Shown: in pieces, positions 37,672 through 49,610 of the stretch
How positions within the stretch are numbered: position 1 is the stretch's first letter
How the letters are laid out: each line of letters begins with the position of its first letter
From: Pseudoxanthomonas sp. SE1
GTDB lineage: Bacteria; Pseudomonadota; Gammaproteobacteria; Xanthomonadales; Xanthomonadaceae
Length of the DNA: 64,000 nt
Reading direction: 5' to 3'
Assembly (NCBI RefSeq): GCF_029542205.1
Contig: NZ_CP113783.1
Coordinates: forward strand, 1,851,001 to 1,915,000
Made by a program: the position numbers and the translations under genes
The notes under the pieces: model-generated
The model's database searches: none
What the model saw: only the letters and a program-made list of their open reading frames with translations
Told to the model about the DNA's origin: nothing

Positions 37672-38402
37672 CGCCCGCTGACCGTCGTCCCCGTCTCTGC
37701 CTGCTTCCGGGGCTGGACGGCACCGGTCGGCTCTACACGCCTTTGCTGGATGCATTCCGTGGCGCTTACGATACCGAGGTGCTCGCCTATGACAGCGGGC
37801 GCTTCAGCGGTTATGCGGCCCTGGTCGAAGCACTGGAGCCGGCGTTGCGGTGGCACACGGATACGGTGCTGATTGCCGAATCGTTTGCTGGTCCCCTGGC
37901 TGTGATGCTCGCTCATCGCAATCCACGCCATGTCAGGGCCGTGGTGCTGGCGGCGAGTTTCGTCAGTGCGCCGCTCCCTTTCAGCCGTGCCTGCGCGGAA
38001 GTGCTGCATCGATTGCCGGCCATGTCATTGCCCATGTTCGCGCTGGAGCGGGTCCTGGCAGGTGGAGTCCTGCCACCGGCATTGCGAAGGGAGTTGGATG
38101 CCGTGCTTGAGGCGATCCCGGTCGAGGTGTTGCGCCAGCGGGCGCTGGCGGCGCTGCGCGTGGACGTTCGTGGTCAACTCGCCACGCTGGATCTTCCGCT
38201 GCTCCATCTGCAGGCCGGCCGGGACAGGCTGATAGCAGCAAGGGCGGGTCACGAGATCGTTCGTCTGGCACGCAATGCGCAGCAGGTCGTCATCGACGCA
38301 CCGCAGTTCCTGTTCCAGTTGGCACCGGTGGCGGCGGCAGACGAGATCGGGCGATTCCTGAAGAGGGCAAGCATCCTGGAGGGTGCACGCCACGATTCTT
38401 AG
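37665..38402 (+). CDS. Alpha/beta hydrolase fold protein with an unusual active site
   Basis: The 245-residue product has the alpha/beta hydrolase layout: LLPGLDGTGRLYTPL with the oxyanion loop near the start, ESFAGPLAVML with a nucleophile serine (S in AESFAG, around residue 73), and LLHLQAGRDRLI with the aspartate (around residue 187). The place where the catalytic histidine is expected (VIDAPQFLFQ) carries a glutamine, so the triad appears incomplete. The start is a GTG at 37665 (or 37668) overlapping the DUF2058 gene. This suggests a binding role or a different catalytic arrangement. No signal peptide. Confidence 0.75.
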   Translation: MVTPADRRPRLCLLPGLDGTGRLYTPLLDAFRGAYDTEVLAYDSGRFSGYAALVEALEPALRWHTDTVLIAESFAGPLAVMLAHRNPRHVRAVVLAASFVSAPLPFSRACAEVLHRLPAMSLPMFALERVLAGGVLPPALRRELDAVLEAIPVEVLRQRALAALRVDVRGQLATLDLPLLHLQAGRDRLIAARAGHEIVRLARNAQQVVIDAPQFLFQLAPVAAADEIGRFLKRASILEGARHDS

Positions 38403-38417
38403 GCCGAGGTGGATCCA

Positions 38418-39614
38418 TCAGTCGTCGCTCAACTGCGATGGAGCCGTTCCGGGCCGGACCAGCCAGTTCCAGACGATGAATGCGGCGATCAACGCGATCA
38501 CCGACGACGCAAGGAATGCGGTCTCGCCCCCGAAGCGCCACAGCTGGCCTGCCAGCAATGCGCCCACCACGCCGCCCACGCCGGACGACAGGCCATAGAA
38601 CACGCCCTGGCCGTGTCCATTCATGCGGCCCGGGAAGAAGCGCACCAGCAACTGCATGGCGGCTGCGAAGAAGGCGCCGAAGTTGAGCGCATGCGTCAGC
38701 TGCGCCAGCACCATGACCGGCGTGTTGTCGGGGAACAGGGCCGTGACCAGCCAACGCACCGATGCACTGAGCAGCGCGAACATGAGGACGCGACTGGCAT
38801 CCCAGCGGCGGAAGATGCGGCTGGCCAGGAAGAACACGCCGATCTCGGCGAGTACGCCGACCGTCCACAGCACGCCTTGTGTCGCGGTCGTGTAGCCGTG
38901 TTCGGAGAGGTAGATCGAGAAGAACGTGTAGAACGGGCCGAACGAGATCTGGGTGAGGAACGCTGCCGCGAAGAAGGCGATCACCTCCGGCCTTCGCAAT
39001 CGCGCGCGGAAGCCGTCCTGCGTATCGACCGGGTGGTGCTCCGGCTCGCGCGCATAGCGGTTCGACAAGGCCGATGTGAGGACGGCCACCAGCACCGGCA
39101 ACATCAACCACGGCAATGCACCCACGCCCAGCCGGCGCGCATCGATCAGCCAGCCGAACAGCGACACCACCAGGATGAAACCGATCGAGCCCCAGACGCG
39201 GATCAGGCCATAGCGGTCGCTGCGCGCGCCGAGATGCGACATGGTGATCGATTCGAACTGCGGCATCACGGCGTTGTAGGCGAAGCAGAAGCCCAGCATC
39301 ACCGTGAACAGGCCTGCGTGTTCCAGCGGCAGCAGGAACAAGGCGAAGCAACCCAATGCCAGCGCGCAGCCCAGGTGGAGCCAGCGGATCGGATTCGACG
39401 AGCGCGCGGCCAGCGTGGTCCACAGGCTGGGGGAGACGATGCGTGTGGCGTACCACAGGCTCATCAGCACACTGATGGCGGCCACGCTGAGGCCGCGCGA
39501 TTCCAGGTACAGGCTCCAGTAGGGCGTGAATGCGCCCAGTACCGCGTAGTACGAGAAGTAGAAGCTCGACAGGCGGACCGCGGGATACGCGGTCTGCGGC
39601 ATGGCATTCCTCAT
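38418..39614 (-). CDS. MFS transporter of the PPP/HcaT type
   Basis: The 398-residue inner-membrane protein shows about 12 hydrophobic segments, with the first near FYFSYYAVLGAFTPYWSLYLESRGLS. That start is typical of the phenylpropionate permease (HcaT/YcaD-type) branch, in which LRVWGSIGFI also occurs (here IRVWGSIGFI). The substrate is unclear; nucleosides, aromatic acids and sugars are all possible in the group. The ATG at 39614 has AAGGTGCAGCGAC before it, and another ATG at 39602 begins MPQTAYPAVR. It stands alone with the hydrolase gene converging on it. Confidence 0.83.
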   Translation of the reverse strand: MRNAMPQTAYPAVRLSSFYFSYYAVLGAFTPYWSLYLESRGLSVAAISVLMSLWYATRIVSPSLWTTLAARSSNPIRWLHLGCALALGCFALFLLPLEHAGLFTVMLGFCFAYNAVMPQFESITMSHLGARSDRYGLIRVWGSIGFILVVSLFGWLIDARRLGVGALPWLMLPVLVAVLTSALSNRYAREPEHHPVDTQDGFRARLRRPEVIAFFAAAFLTQISFGPFYTFFSIYLSEHGYTTATQGVLWTVGVLAEIGVFFLASRIFRRWDASRVLMFALLSASVRWLVTALFPDNTPVMVLAQLTHALNFGAFFAAAMQLLVRFFPGRMNGHGQGVFYGLSSGVGGVVGALLAGQLWRFGGETAFLASSVIALIAAFIVWNWLVRPGTAPSQLSDD

Positions 39615-39784
39615 GTCGCTGCACCTTGAGCAGCGATGGGTGACGTCCGGCCTTCGGCAGCGGGCGAGGGTGGCATGAGGGACGCAGGCAGGGGCGGGAT
39701 GCACATTCTAGCGGAGCGCGCATCGCGCTCCGTTCGCCCTGGCCCCTCAACCGGCTGCAAACTTGCAGCTGCGCGCGATGGCGC

Positions 39785-42468
<2,684 letters not shown>

Positions 42469-42472
<4 letters not shown>

Positions 42473-43554
42473 GCGGCGGCCTCCAGTTGGGCAGGCAGGC
42501 GACGGGGCGCGACGCCCGCGACGGCGTCGGCGATGGCCCGGATGTGGGCCGGCGTGGTGCCACAGCAGCCGCCGACGAGATTGAGCAGGCCGGACTGTGC
42601 GAACTCCTTCAACGTGGCCGCCATTTCCTCCGGTGTCTCGTCGTACTCGCCGAACGCATTGGGGAGGCCGGCGTTGGGGTGCGCGCTGACATACGCGTCG
42701 GCGACGGTCGCCAGGGTTTCGACGTGTTCACGCAGGTCTTTCGCGCCCAGTGCGCAGTTGAGCCCGACAGAGAGCGGACGGCCATGCGCGACCGAGGCGT
42801 AGAAAGCTTCCGCAGTCTGTCCGGACAGCGTACGGCCGGAGGCGTCGGTGATGGTGCCCGAGATCATCACCGGCAGGCGCCCGCCACGCGTGTCGAACAC
42901 TTCCTCGATGGCGTACAGGGCGGCTTTCGCATTGAGCGTATCGAAGATGGTTTCCACCATCAGGGTGTCGGCGCCGCCATCGATCAGGCCTTCGATGGCT
43001 TCGCGGTAGGTTGCGCGCAGCTCATCGAAGCTGGTGTTGCGGTAGCCGGGATCGTTCACGTCGGGACTGATCGAGGCGGTGCGGCTGGTCGGCCCCAGCA
43101 CGCCGATGACGAAGCGGGGTTTGTCCGGCGTGGTCGCCTCGATGGCGTCGCAGCATTGGCGGGCGACGTGCGCCCCCGCCTTGTTCAGTTCGTAGACCAG
43201 GTGTTCGAGGTGGTAGTCGGCCTGGCTGATCGAGGTGGCGTTGAAGGTGTTGGTTTCGATCAGGTCGGCGCCTGCCTCGAGGTAGGCCGTGTGCACGCCG
43301 GCGATCACATCGGGTTTGCTCAGCAACAGCAGGTCGTTGTTGCCCTTGAGGTCGTGGCCGCAGCCGGCGCCATGTTCATGCGCGTGCTGCGTGTCGCAGC
43401 CCTCGGCGAAACGCTCGCCGCGGTAGTCCGCTTCCTGCAGGCCATGGCGCTGGATCATGGTGCCCATGGCGCCGTCGATGATGAGGATGCGTTCCTGCAG
43501 CGCCTTCGACAGCAAGCCGGCGCGAGTGGGGTTCAACCAGGGAAGGGTCTTCAT
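42469..43554 (-). CDS. metH: Methionine synthase homocysteine-binding domain (split MetH, first half)
   Basis: The 361-residue protein is the N-terminal domain of MetH by itself: [46 protein letters not shown] and the zinc-binding [14 protein letters not shown]. It binds homocysteine and zinc and must assemble with the product of the next gene. Between RGERFA and [11 protein letters not shown] there is an insertion of about 14 residues ([16 protein letters not shown]) rich in cysteine and histidine that E. coli MetH lacks. The ATG at 43554 overlaps the stop of the regulator gene by four bases, and its own stop overlaps the second half. Confidence 0.93.
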
Positions 43555-44480
43555 GACTTCACGGCGGTCAGCGACAGGACTTCGAAATGGGGCGGGCGAC
43601 GCTCGCGGGTGACGGTTTCGGCGTTGGCGATGTCCAGCCCCGCCTTCTCGGCGAACCTGCGCAGTTCCTTTTCGGTGAAACCCAGGTTGACGTGGCCATA
43701 GGCCTCTACGACCGACTTGTGTTCGTGCTTGCCCAGGCTGCTCAGCAGCAGGCGACCGCCGCGGCGCAGGACGCGGGCCGCCTCGGCGACCGCCTGGGCT
43801 GGCTTGGCGGAATAGGTGAGTGCGTGCATCAGCACGACCAGGTCGAAGCTGCCGTCCTTGAACGGCAGTGCGTGCATGTCGCCCTCGCGCACTTCCACGT
43901 TCGGGAAGCGACGCAGGCGTTCTCCGGCGGCAGCCACCACGCGCGTGCTGGTGTCGATGCAGACGTACCGCTTGGCATGCGGCGATAGCAGTTCGGCCAG
44001 CACGCCGTCCCCCGAGGCGATGTCGAGCACGTCGCCGGTTTCCAGCAGGGGCAGTGCGGTGCGGGCAAGCGCCTCCCAGGTACGGCCGGGGGAGTAATGG
44101 CGCTCCATGTCGCCGGCCACGCTGTCGGCCCAGTTCTGGTCGGAAGCGCGGTTGGCGAGCACGCTGGCCACGCGCTCGGCGTCCTGGCGCAGCAGCGGAT
44201 CGTCGCTGCCGTCGCGCAGGCTGCGCCACAGTTCGCACTGCACCGTGTCCAGGTTGTCTTCGTCGAAGCGGTAGTAGGCCGACACGCCCGCGCGACGGTC
44301 GCGGACCAGCCCGGCGTCCTTCAGCTTTGCCAGGTGGGTGGAGACGCGCGGCTGGGCCAGTTGGGTGATCGCCGACAACTCGGCGACGGTCAGTTCCTCG
44401 CGCGACAGCAGCGCCAGCAGGCGCACACGGGTGGCGTCGGCAAAGACTTTCAGCCGGGTCGACCAGGCTTCCAGATCCAT
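43551..44480 (-). CDS. sahR: SahR-type ArsR regulator with a SAM/SAH-binding methyltransferase domain
   Basis: The 309-residue product fuses an N-terminal winged helix of the ArsR family (about 5-95, with [28 protein letters not shown] as the recognition region) to a C-terminal Rossmann methyltransferase domain (about 130-300, [18 protein letters not shown] and [17 protein letters not shown]). This is the layout described for SahR, which represses SAM-cycle genes until S-adenosylhomocysteine rises. The gene is first in an operon with both metH halves, and its ATG lies one base from a nested dyad at 44482-44511. That it senses SAH is from family knowledge. Confidence 0.87.
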   Translation of the reverse strand: MDLEAWSTRLKVFADATRVRLLALLSREELTVAELSAITQLAQPRVSTHLAKLKDAGLVRDRRAGVSAYYRFDEDNLDTVQCELWRSLRDGSDDPLLRQDAERVASVLANRASDQNWADSVAGDMERHYSPGRTWEALARTALPLLETGDVLDIASGDGVLAELLSPHAKRYVCIDTSTRVVAAAGERLRRFPNVEVREGDMHALPFKDGSFDLVVLMHALTYSAKPAQAVAEAARVLRRGGRLLLSSLGKHEHKSVVEAYGHVNLGFTEKELRRFAEKAGLDIANAETVTRERRPPHFEVLSLTAVKS

Positions 44481-44481
44481 G

Positions 44482-44511
44482 AATATCTTCCTATCGCGAT
44501 ATAGAGATATT
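44482..44511. promoter_or_regulatory. SahR operator candidate abutting the start codon
   Basis: Outer arms AATATCT (44482-44488) and AGATATT (44505-44511) are exact inverted copies centred on the same point as an inner perfect palindrome TATCGCGATA (44492-44501). The gap between the outer arms is 16 bases. Reading on the minus strand, AGGAAG, a good ribosome-binding site, lies inside the dyad and the ATG follows one base after it. Bound regulator would also mask translation initiation. Confidence 0.7.
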
Positions 44512-44609
44512 TTGCCCCCCGGGCGTTGCCAAGGTCAACCCGCGGCATACGCCCACGGATGGTCGCGGGTTACAATTGGTATTCAAGTACGTAATGCCGA
44601 GGGGCACCC

Positions 44610-45758
<1,149 letters not shown>

Positions 45759-45782
45759 ATCCAGCGCCTCCGGAAAACGAGC

Positions 45783-45808
45783 GCCGCCCCAAGGGCGGCG
45801 TTTTTTTG
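45783..45808 (+). terminator. Rho-independent terminator after the acyl-CoA dehydrogenase gene
   Basis: A GC-rich hairpin with arms CGCCGCCC and GGGCGGCG is followed by seven T. It lies about 25 bases beyond the stop codon. Confidence 0.88.
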
Positions 45809-45932
45809 TCCGCAGATCCGTGAGCGGGGCCACATCGCGCCCCCCATCTTTGGTCATGGGACGGGGCGGGGCGGGTTGGGTAGAGTGTCCGAATGCGGGG
45901 GTCTGTCCTCCGTATCCTTCCTGGAGACCCCG

Positions 45933-47807
45933 ATGCGCAAAACCCTGATCGCCTGTGCCCTCGCACTTGCCCTGACCGCCTGCGACCGTGCCGCCACGCC
46001 GGATACCGGCGCTGCCGGCACTCCCGCCGTCGCCGCGTCCGCCGCCGACATCGCCGCCGAGAGCCAGCGCCTGAATGCCTGGTTCGAGACCAAGTACGAG
46101 GAGCAGTTGAAGTTCAGTCCTATCCAGCTGACCTTCCAGGGCCGCAAGGACCTGTACGATCAGGCGGACGACATGTCCGAACAGGCGCAGCGCGACCAGG
46201 TGGCCTGGGCCAAGGCCAGCGTCGAGGAGATGGAGAAGACCTTCGACTACGCCAAGCTCGACGACGAAACCAAGTTCTCGTATGACCTGTGGAAGCTGCA
46301 GTACGAGAACGCGCGCGATGGCCTGCCGTTCCTGCAGGACGGCTATGCCTTCGACCAGATGAACGGTGCGCAGGGCTTCTGGCCGACGTTCCTGATCAGT
46401 TTCCACAAGGTGGATGAAGAGGCGGACTACACGGCCTACATCGCCCGCCTGAAGGCGACCCAGCGCGCCTTCGGACAGTTGCTCGATCGCGCGCGCGCCT
46501 CGGCCGGACAGGACATCCGTCCGCCGAAGTTCGCCTACGAGGGCGTGATCGACCAGGCGAAGAAAGTCATCACCGGTGCGCCATTCTCTGCCGGCAAGGA
46601 CTCCGCGATCTGGGCCGACGCGCAGGCGAAGGCCGATGCGCTGGTCAAGGCTGGCAAGATCGACGCCGCCCGCGCCACGGCGCTGAAGGATGAAGCGCGC
46701 AAGGCGCTGCTGGAGCAGTTCAAGCCCGCGTACGAGGGCGTGATCGCGTGGAGCGAGGAAGAACTGCCGAAGGCAGCGGTCAATGCCACCGGCGTGGGCA
46801 GCACGCACAAGAACGGCAAGGCGTATTACGAGTACCAGCTGCGGCAGATGACCACCACCGGCATGACGGCCGAGGAGATCCATGCGCTGGGCCTGAAGGA
46901 AGTCGAGCGCATCAAGGGCGAGATGTCGGCGCTGAAGGACAAAGTGGGCTTCAAGGGCGACCTGGATGCCTTCTTCGCCTTCATCGACAGCGATGCGCAG
47001 TTCAAGTACCCCAACACCGATGCGGGCCGCCAGGCCTACATCGACGACGCCACCGCCGCCATCGACAACATCAAGAAGGTGTTGCCGGAATACTTCGGCC
47101 TGCTGCCGAAGGCCGACCTGGTGGTCAAGCGCGTGGAGCCGTTCCGTGAGCAGGATGGCGCGGCGCAGCACTACTACCCGGGTACGCCCGATGGTTCGCG
47201 GCCGGGCGTGTACTACGCGCATCTGTCCGACATGAACGCGATGCCGAAGCCGGAACTCGAGGTCATCGCGTACCACGAGGGCCTGCCGGGCCACCACATG
47301 CAGATCGCCATCGCACAGGAGCTGACCGGCGTGCCGAAGTTCCGCACGCAGTACGGCGTCACCGCGTATGCCGAAGGCTGGGGCCTGTATTCGGAATGGC
47401 TGGCGAAGGAGATGCCGGGCACCTACAAGGACCCGTACTCCGAGTTCGGTCGCCTGAGTTCAGAGATGTGGCGCGCGATCCGCTTGGTGGTGGACACCGG
47501 CCTGCATGCCAAGGGCTGGACCGAGCAGCAGGCGGTGGAATATTTCGACGCCAACAGTGCGGTGCCGCGCGCGGCGATCGAATCGGAAGTGAAGCGCTAT
47601 CTGATCATGCCGGGGCAGGCCACGGCCTACAAGATCGGCATGATCAAGATCCAGGACCTGCGCAGGAAGGCGGAAACCGAACTCGGCGACAAGTTCGACA
47701 TCAAGGGGTTCCACGACACTGTGCTCGGCGGTGGTGCGCTTCCGCTGACGTTGCTGGAGCGTCGCGTCGACCAGTGGATCGCGAGGGAAAAAGCCAAGCA
47801 GGCCTGA
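45933..47807 (+). CDS. DUF885 family lipoprotein (putative zinc-dependent peptidase)
   Basis: The 624-residue product has a lipoprotein signal peptide (lipobox LTAC), so it is anchored in the periplasm or outer membrane. It has the DUF885 metal site YHEGLPGHHMQ (near residues 447-457) and a conserved EGWGLYSEWLA shortly after, as in proteins related to M3-like or gluzincin peptidases. The mature part is helical throughout. GGAGACCCC precedes the ATG at 45933; another open stretch begins at 45876. The convergent gene downstream ends just beyond a strong terminator. Confidence 0.9.
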   Translation: MRKTLIACALALALTACDRAATPDTGAAGTPAVAASAADIAAESQRLNAWFETKYEEQLKFSPIQLTFQGRKDLYDQADDMSEQAQRDQVAWAKASVEEMEKTFDYAKLDDETKFSYDLWKLQYENARDGLPFLQDGYAFDQMNGAQGFWPTFLISFHKVDEEADYTAYIARLKATQRAFGQLLDRARASAGQDIRPPKFAYEGVIDQAKKVITGAPFSAGKDSAIWADAQAKADALVKAGKIDAARATALKDEARKALLEQFKPAYEGVIAWSEEELPKAAVNATGVGSTHKNGKAYYEYQLRQMTTTGMTAEEIHALGLKEVERIKGEMSALKDKVGFKGDLDAFFAFIDSDAQFKYPNTDAGRQAYIDDATAAIDNIKKVLPEYFGLLPKADLVVKRVEPFREQDGAAQHYYPGTPDGSRPGVYYAHLSDMNAMPKPELEVIAYHEGLPGHHMQIAIAQELTGVPKFRTQYGVTAYAEGWGLYSEWLAKEMPGTYKDPYSEFGRLSSEMWRAIRLVVDTGLHAKGWTEQQAVEYFDANSAVPRAAIESEVKRYLIMPGQATAYKIGMIKIQDLRRKAETELGDKFDIKGFHDTVLGGGALPLTLLERRVDQWIAREKAKQA

Positions 47808-47830
47808 TCTCCGGACAAGGGATGAGACAA

Positions 47831-47857
47831 AGAACCCCGGCCTTGTGCCGGGGTTCT
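47831..47857. terminator. Terminator between DUF885 gene and the reductase gene
   Basis: An 11-base arm AGAACCCCGGC and its exact complement flank a five-base loop. It sits between the convergent genes and ends with TTCTTCGTT on the plus strand. Confidence 0.82.
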
Positions 47858-47868
47858 TCGTTGTGGGC

Positions 47869-48771
47869 TCAGGGGGCCCGGGTCAGCAGTGCGATGTTCG
47901 CCGACAGCCAGGCGTCCAGTGTCGTCGGCGGCTGACCGGTCAGCTGTAAGTAGTCATCGGTGACCGCACCAAGGTCGCCCGCGGCCGTCGCGACATCGAA
48001 GGATGCGAACACCTCGGCCAGCACCGGCGGAAAGCCGTGCGCTTTCAGGCCTTCGAGCCGTTGTTCCGGCGTGATGTCGACGACCGACAAGGGTTTGTCG
48101 GCAAGTGCAGACAAACGGCTGGCGATGTCGCGCGCGGAATACGCGTGCGAGCCGGTCAGCGTGAGCACTCGGTTCGACCTATCGGGGGAAGCCAATGCCA
48201 CGGCCGCTGCGCGCGCGAGATCGTCGCGCGCGATATAGGCAATGCGACCTTCGCCTGCCGCCGACGCCCATTCGCCTGATGCCAGCGCACCCGGCAAGGC
48301 ATAGGCCAGGTTCTCGAAGTACCAGGCATTGCGCAGAACCGTCCATGCGAGGGACGACGCAGCCAGCGCCTGTTCGGTGCCCCAGTGGTCGGGGGCGAAC
48401 GACACGTGCGATGTTTCAGCGGACGGCAGCGAGGTGTAGACGACGTGGCCTACGTCGGCTTCGATCGCCGCCTCCACGGCGTTGCGGTGTTGGGCGAGGC
48501 GCTTGCCCGGCTCCATCAGCGCGTCCGTACTGACCAGCAACAGCCGGTCGGCCCCGGCGAAGGCGGAGGACAGCGTGGCTGGCTGGTCGAAATCGGCGGC
48601 ACGCACGGTGACGCCACGTGCGGCAAAGTCCGCCAGTCCTTCGGGCGAGCGACTGGTCACGATGAGGCGCTCGGCGGGAACTTGCAGGGTGTCGAGCAGA
48701 TGGTGGACGACGGCGCCGCCGAGCTGTCCGGAGGCGCCGGTGACCAGCAGGGTGGGGGCGGTGGCATTCAT
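47869..48771 (-). CDS. NmrA-like NAD(P)H:quinone oxidoreductase (QorB/YtfG type)
   Basis: The 300-residue protein has the NAD(P)-binding GASGQLGG (13-20), a following VTVRAADFDQPATL, and a substrate region RNAWYFENL typical of the QorB/NmrA branch. In E. coli, ytfG (qorB) is next to ytfH, an HxlR regulator, divergently transcribed; here an HxlR gene is likewise divergent. It is cytosolic and may detoxify quinones. The region between the two genes holds candidate operators. Length is close to E. coli QorB (286 residues). Confidence 0.85.
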   Translation of the reverse strand: MNATAPTLLVTGASGQLGGAVVHHLLDTLQVPAERLIVTSRSPEGLADFAARGVTVRAADFDQPATLSSAFAGADRLLLVSTDALMEPGKRLAQHRNAVEAAIEADVGHVVYTSLPSAETSHVSFAPDHWGTEQALAASSLAWTVLRNAWYFENLAYALPGALASGEWASAAGEGRIAYIARDDLARAAAVALASPDRSNRVLTLTGSHAYSARDIASRLSALADKPLSVVDITPEQRLEGLKAHGFPPVLAEVFASFDVATAAGDLGAVTDDYLQLTGQPPTTLDAWLSANIALLTRAP

Positions 48772-48785
48772 GGCAGGCTCCTGTT

Positions 48786-48813
48786 GCGGTAACGGAAAGG
48801 ATATTGGTTACGC
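48786..48813. promoter_or_regulatory. Imperfect operator half sites
   Basis: GCGGTAAC (48786-48793) and GGTTACGC (48806-48813) form an imperfect inverted pair 12 bases apart, carrying the same GGTTAC core as the perfect palindrome at 48864. They lie within the divergent control region. Confidence 0.45.
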
Positions 48814-48863
48814 TATGGTAGTAATGGCTCCCGTGGTCACAAGCAGGGAGGCAGAAATAACCG

Positions 48864-48881
48864 GGTTACCGCGCGGTAACC
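48864..48881. promoter_or_regulatory. HxlR operator candidate
   Basis: A perfect 18-base palindrome, GGTTACCGCGCGGTAACC, lies 18 bases before the HxlR start codon. With the half sites at 48786-48813 it likely controls both divergent genes. Confidence 0.68.
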
Positions 48882-48899
48882 GTCTACCGGACATCGACC

Positions 48900-49283
48900 A
48901 TGACCCTGCACCGCCAATCGCTGATCCTTGTCGAGAATTGCCCTATCCGAGATGTGCTGGACCGGCTGGGCGACCGTTGGACGGTCCTGGTCCTGCACGA
49001 GCTGTCGGCGGGGACGCTGCGCTTTTCCGAGATTCGCAAGCGCATCGCCGACATCTCGCCGCGCATGCTGGCCCAGACGCTGCGGCACCTGGAACAGGAC
49101 GGGTTGGTCAGCCGCGAGGTATTCCCGACGGTGCCGCCGCGCGTGGATTACGCACTGACGTCGCTGGGGCTGTCGTTCTTCGAGCGGGTGGAGATGCTGG
49201 CGCAGTGGGCCTCGGACCATCACGATGAGGTGCGTGCGGCGCGCAGGGCGTATGTGGCGCCGGCCGCCAACGCGCCCAAGTGA
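48900..49283 (+). CDS. HxlR-family transcriptional regulator (YtfH/QorR type)
   Basis: The 127-residue protein is a winged helix of the HxlR/MarR-like group: CPIRDVLDRLGDRWTVLVLHEL (about 14-35) and RFSEIRKRIADISPRMLAQTLRHLEQDGLVSR (about 41-72). The cysteine in ENCPI (C14) is the site that senses electrophiles in QorR-type members. Its divergent partner is the QorB-like reductase, so it probably represses both genes until a quinone or aldehyde modifies the cysteine. The ATG at 48900 has CGACC before it and no strong Shine-Dalgarno sequence. Confidence 0.88.
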   Translation: MTLHRQSLILVENCPIRDVLDRLGDRWTVLVLHELSAGTLRFSEIRKRIADISPRMLAQTLRHLEQDGLVSREVFPTVPPRVDYALTSLGLSFFERVEMLAQWASDHHDEVRAARRAYVAPAANAPK

Positions 49284-49610
49284 CGCCGTTGCAGTAGAGG
49301 GACGGTCTCGTGCCCGCGTCGGACTATCGATTCCGGCGCTGCAGCGTGCCGGAGAAGAAAACACGGGGGTTGGAGCGCCGCCCGAGGCATCACAGATGCT
49401 GCTCAACAAACGTCGTTTCGGCTCGATCCGGAGGTGCCTGTCTATCGCGACATCACCGCGTCATCGGAGTAAATCAACTGACATTAGTAAGAAAATGCCG
49501 CGTCGTGGCTGGACGCGGTAGTCCGCTTGTTTCATCCTCAGGCGGTCGAGTGCAGAAGACGCCTTTACACAGCTGTACTGATGCATGGAATGTGACAAGG
49601 AGAAAGGAAC
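49284..49610. other. Intergenic region before the virD4 block, no gene supported
   Basis: These 327 bases hold no credible gene on either strand. Base composition falls in the middle (AAATCAACTGACATTAGTAA near 49470), unlike the genes on the left. An AAGGAGAAAGGAAC ribosome-binding site belongs to the GTG start of virD4. No terminator, repeat end or integrase was seen. The left edge of the accessory block lies somewhere here. Confidence 0.5.
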
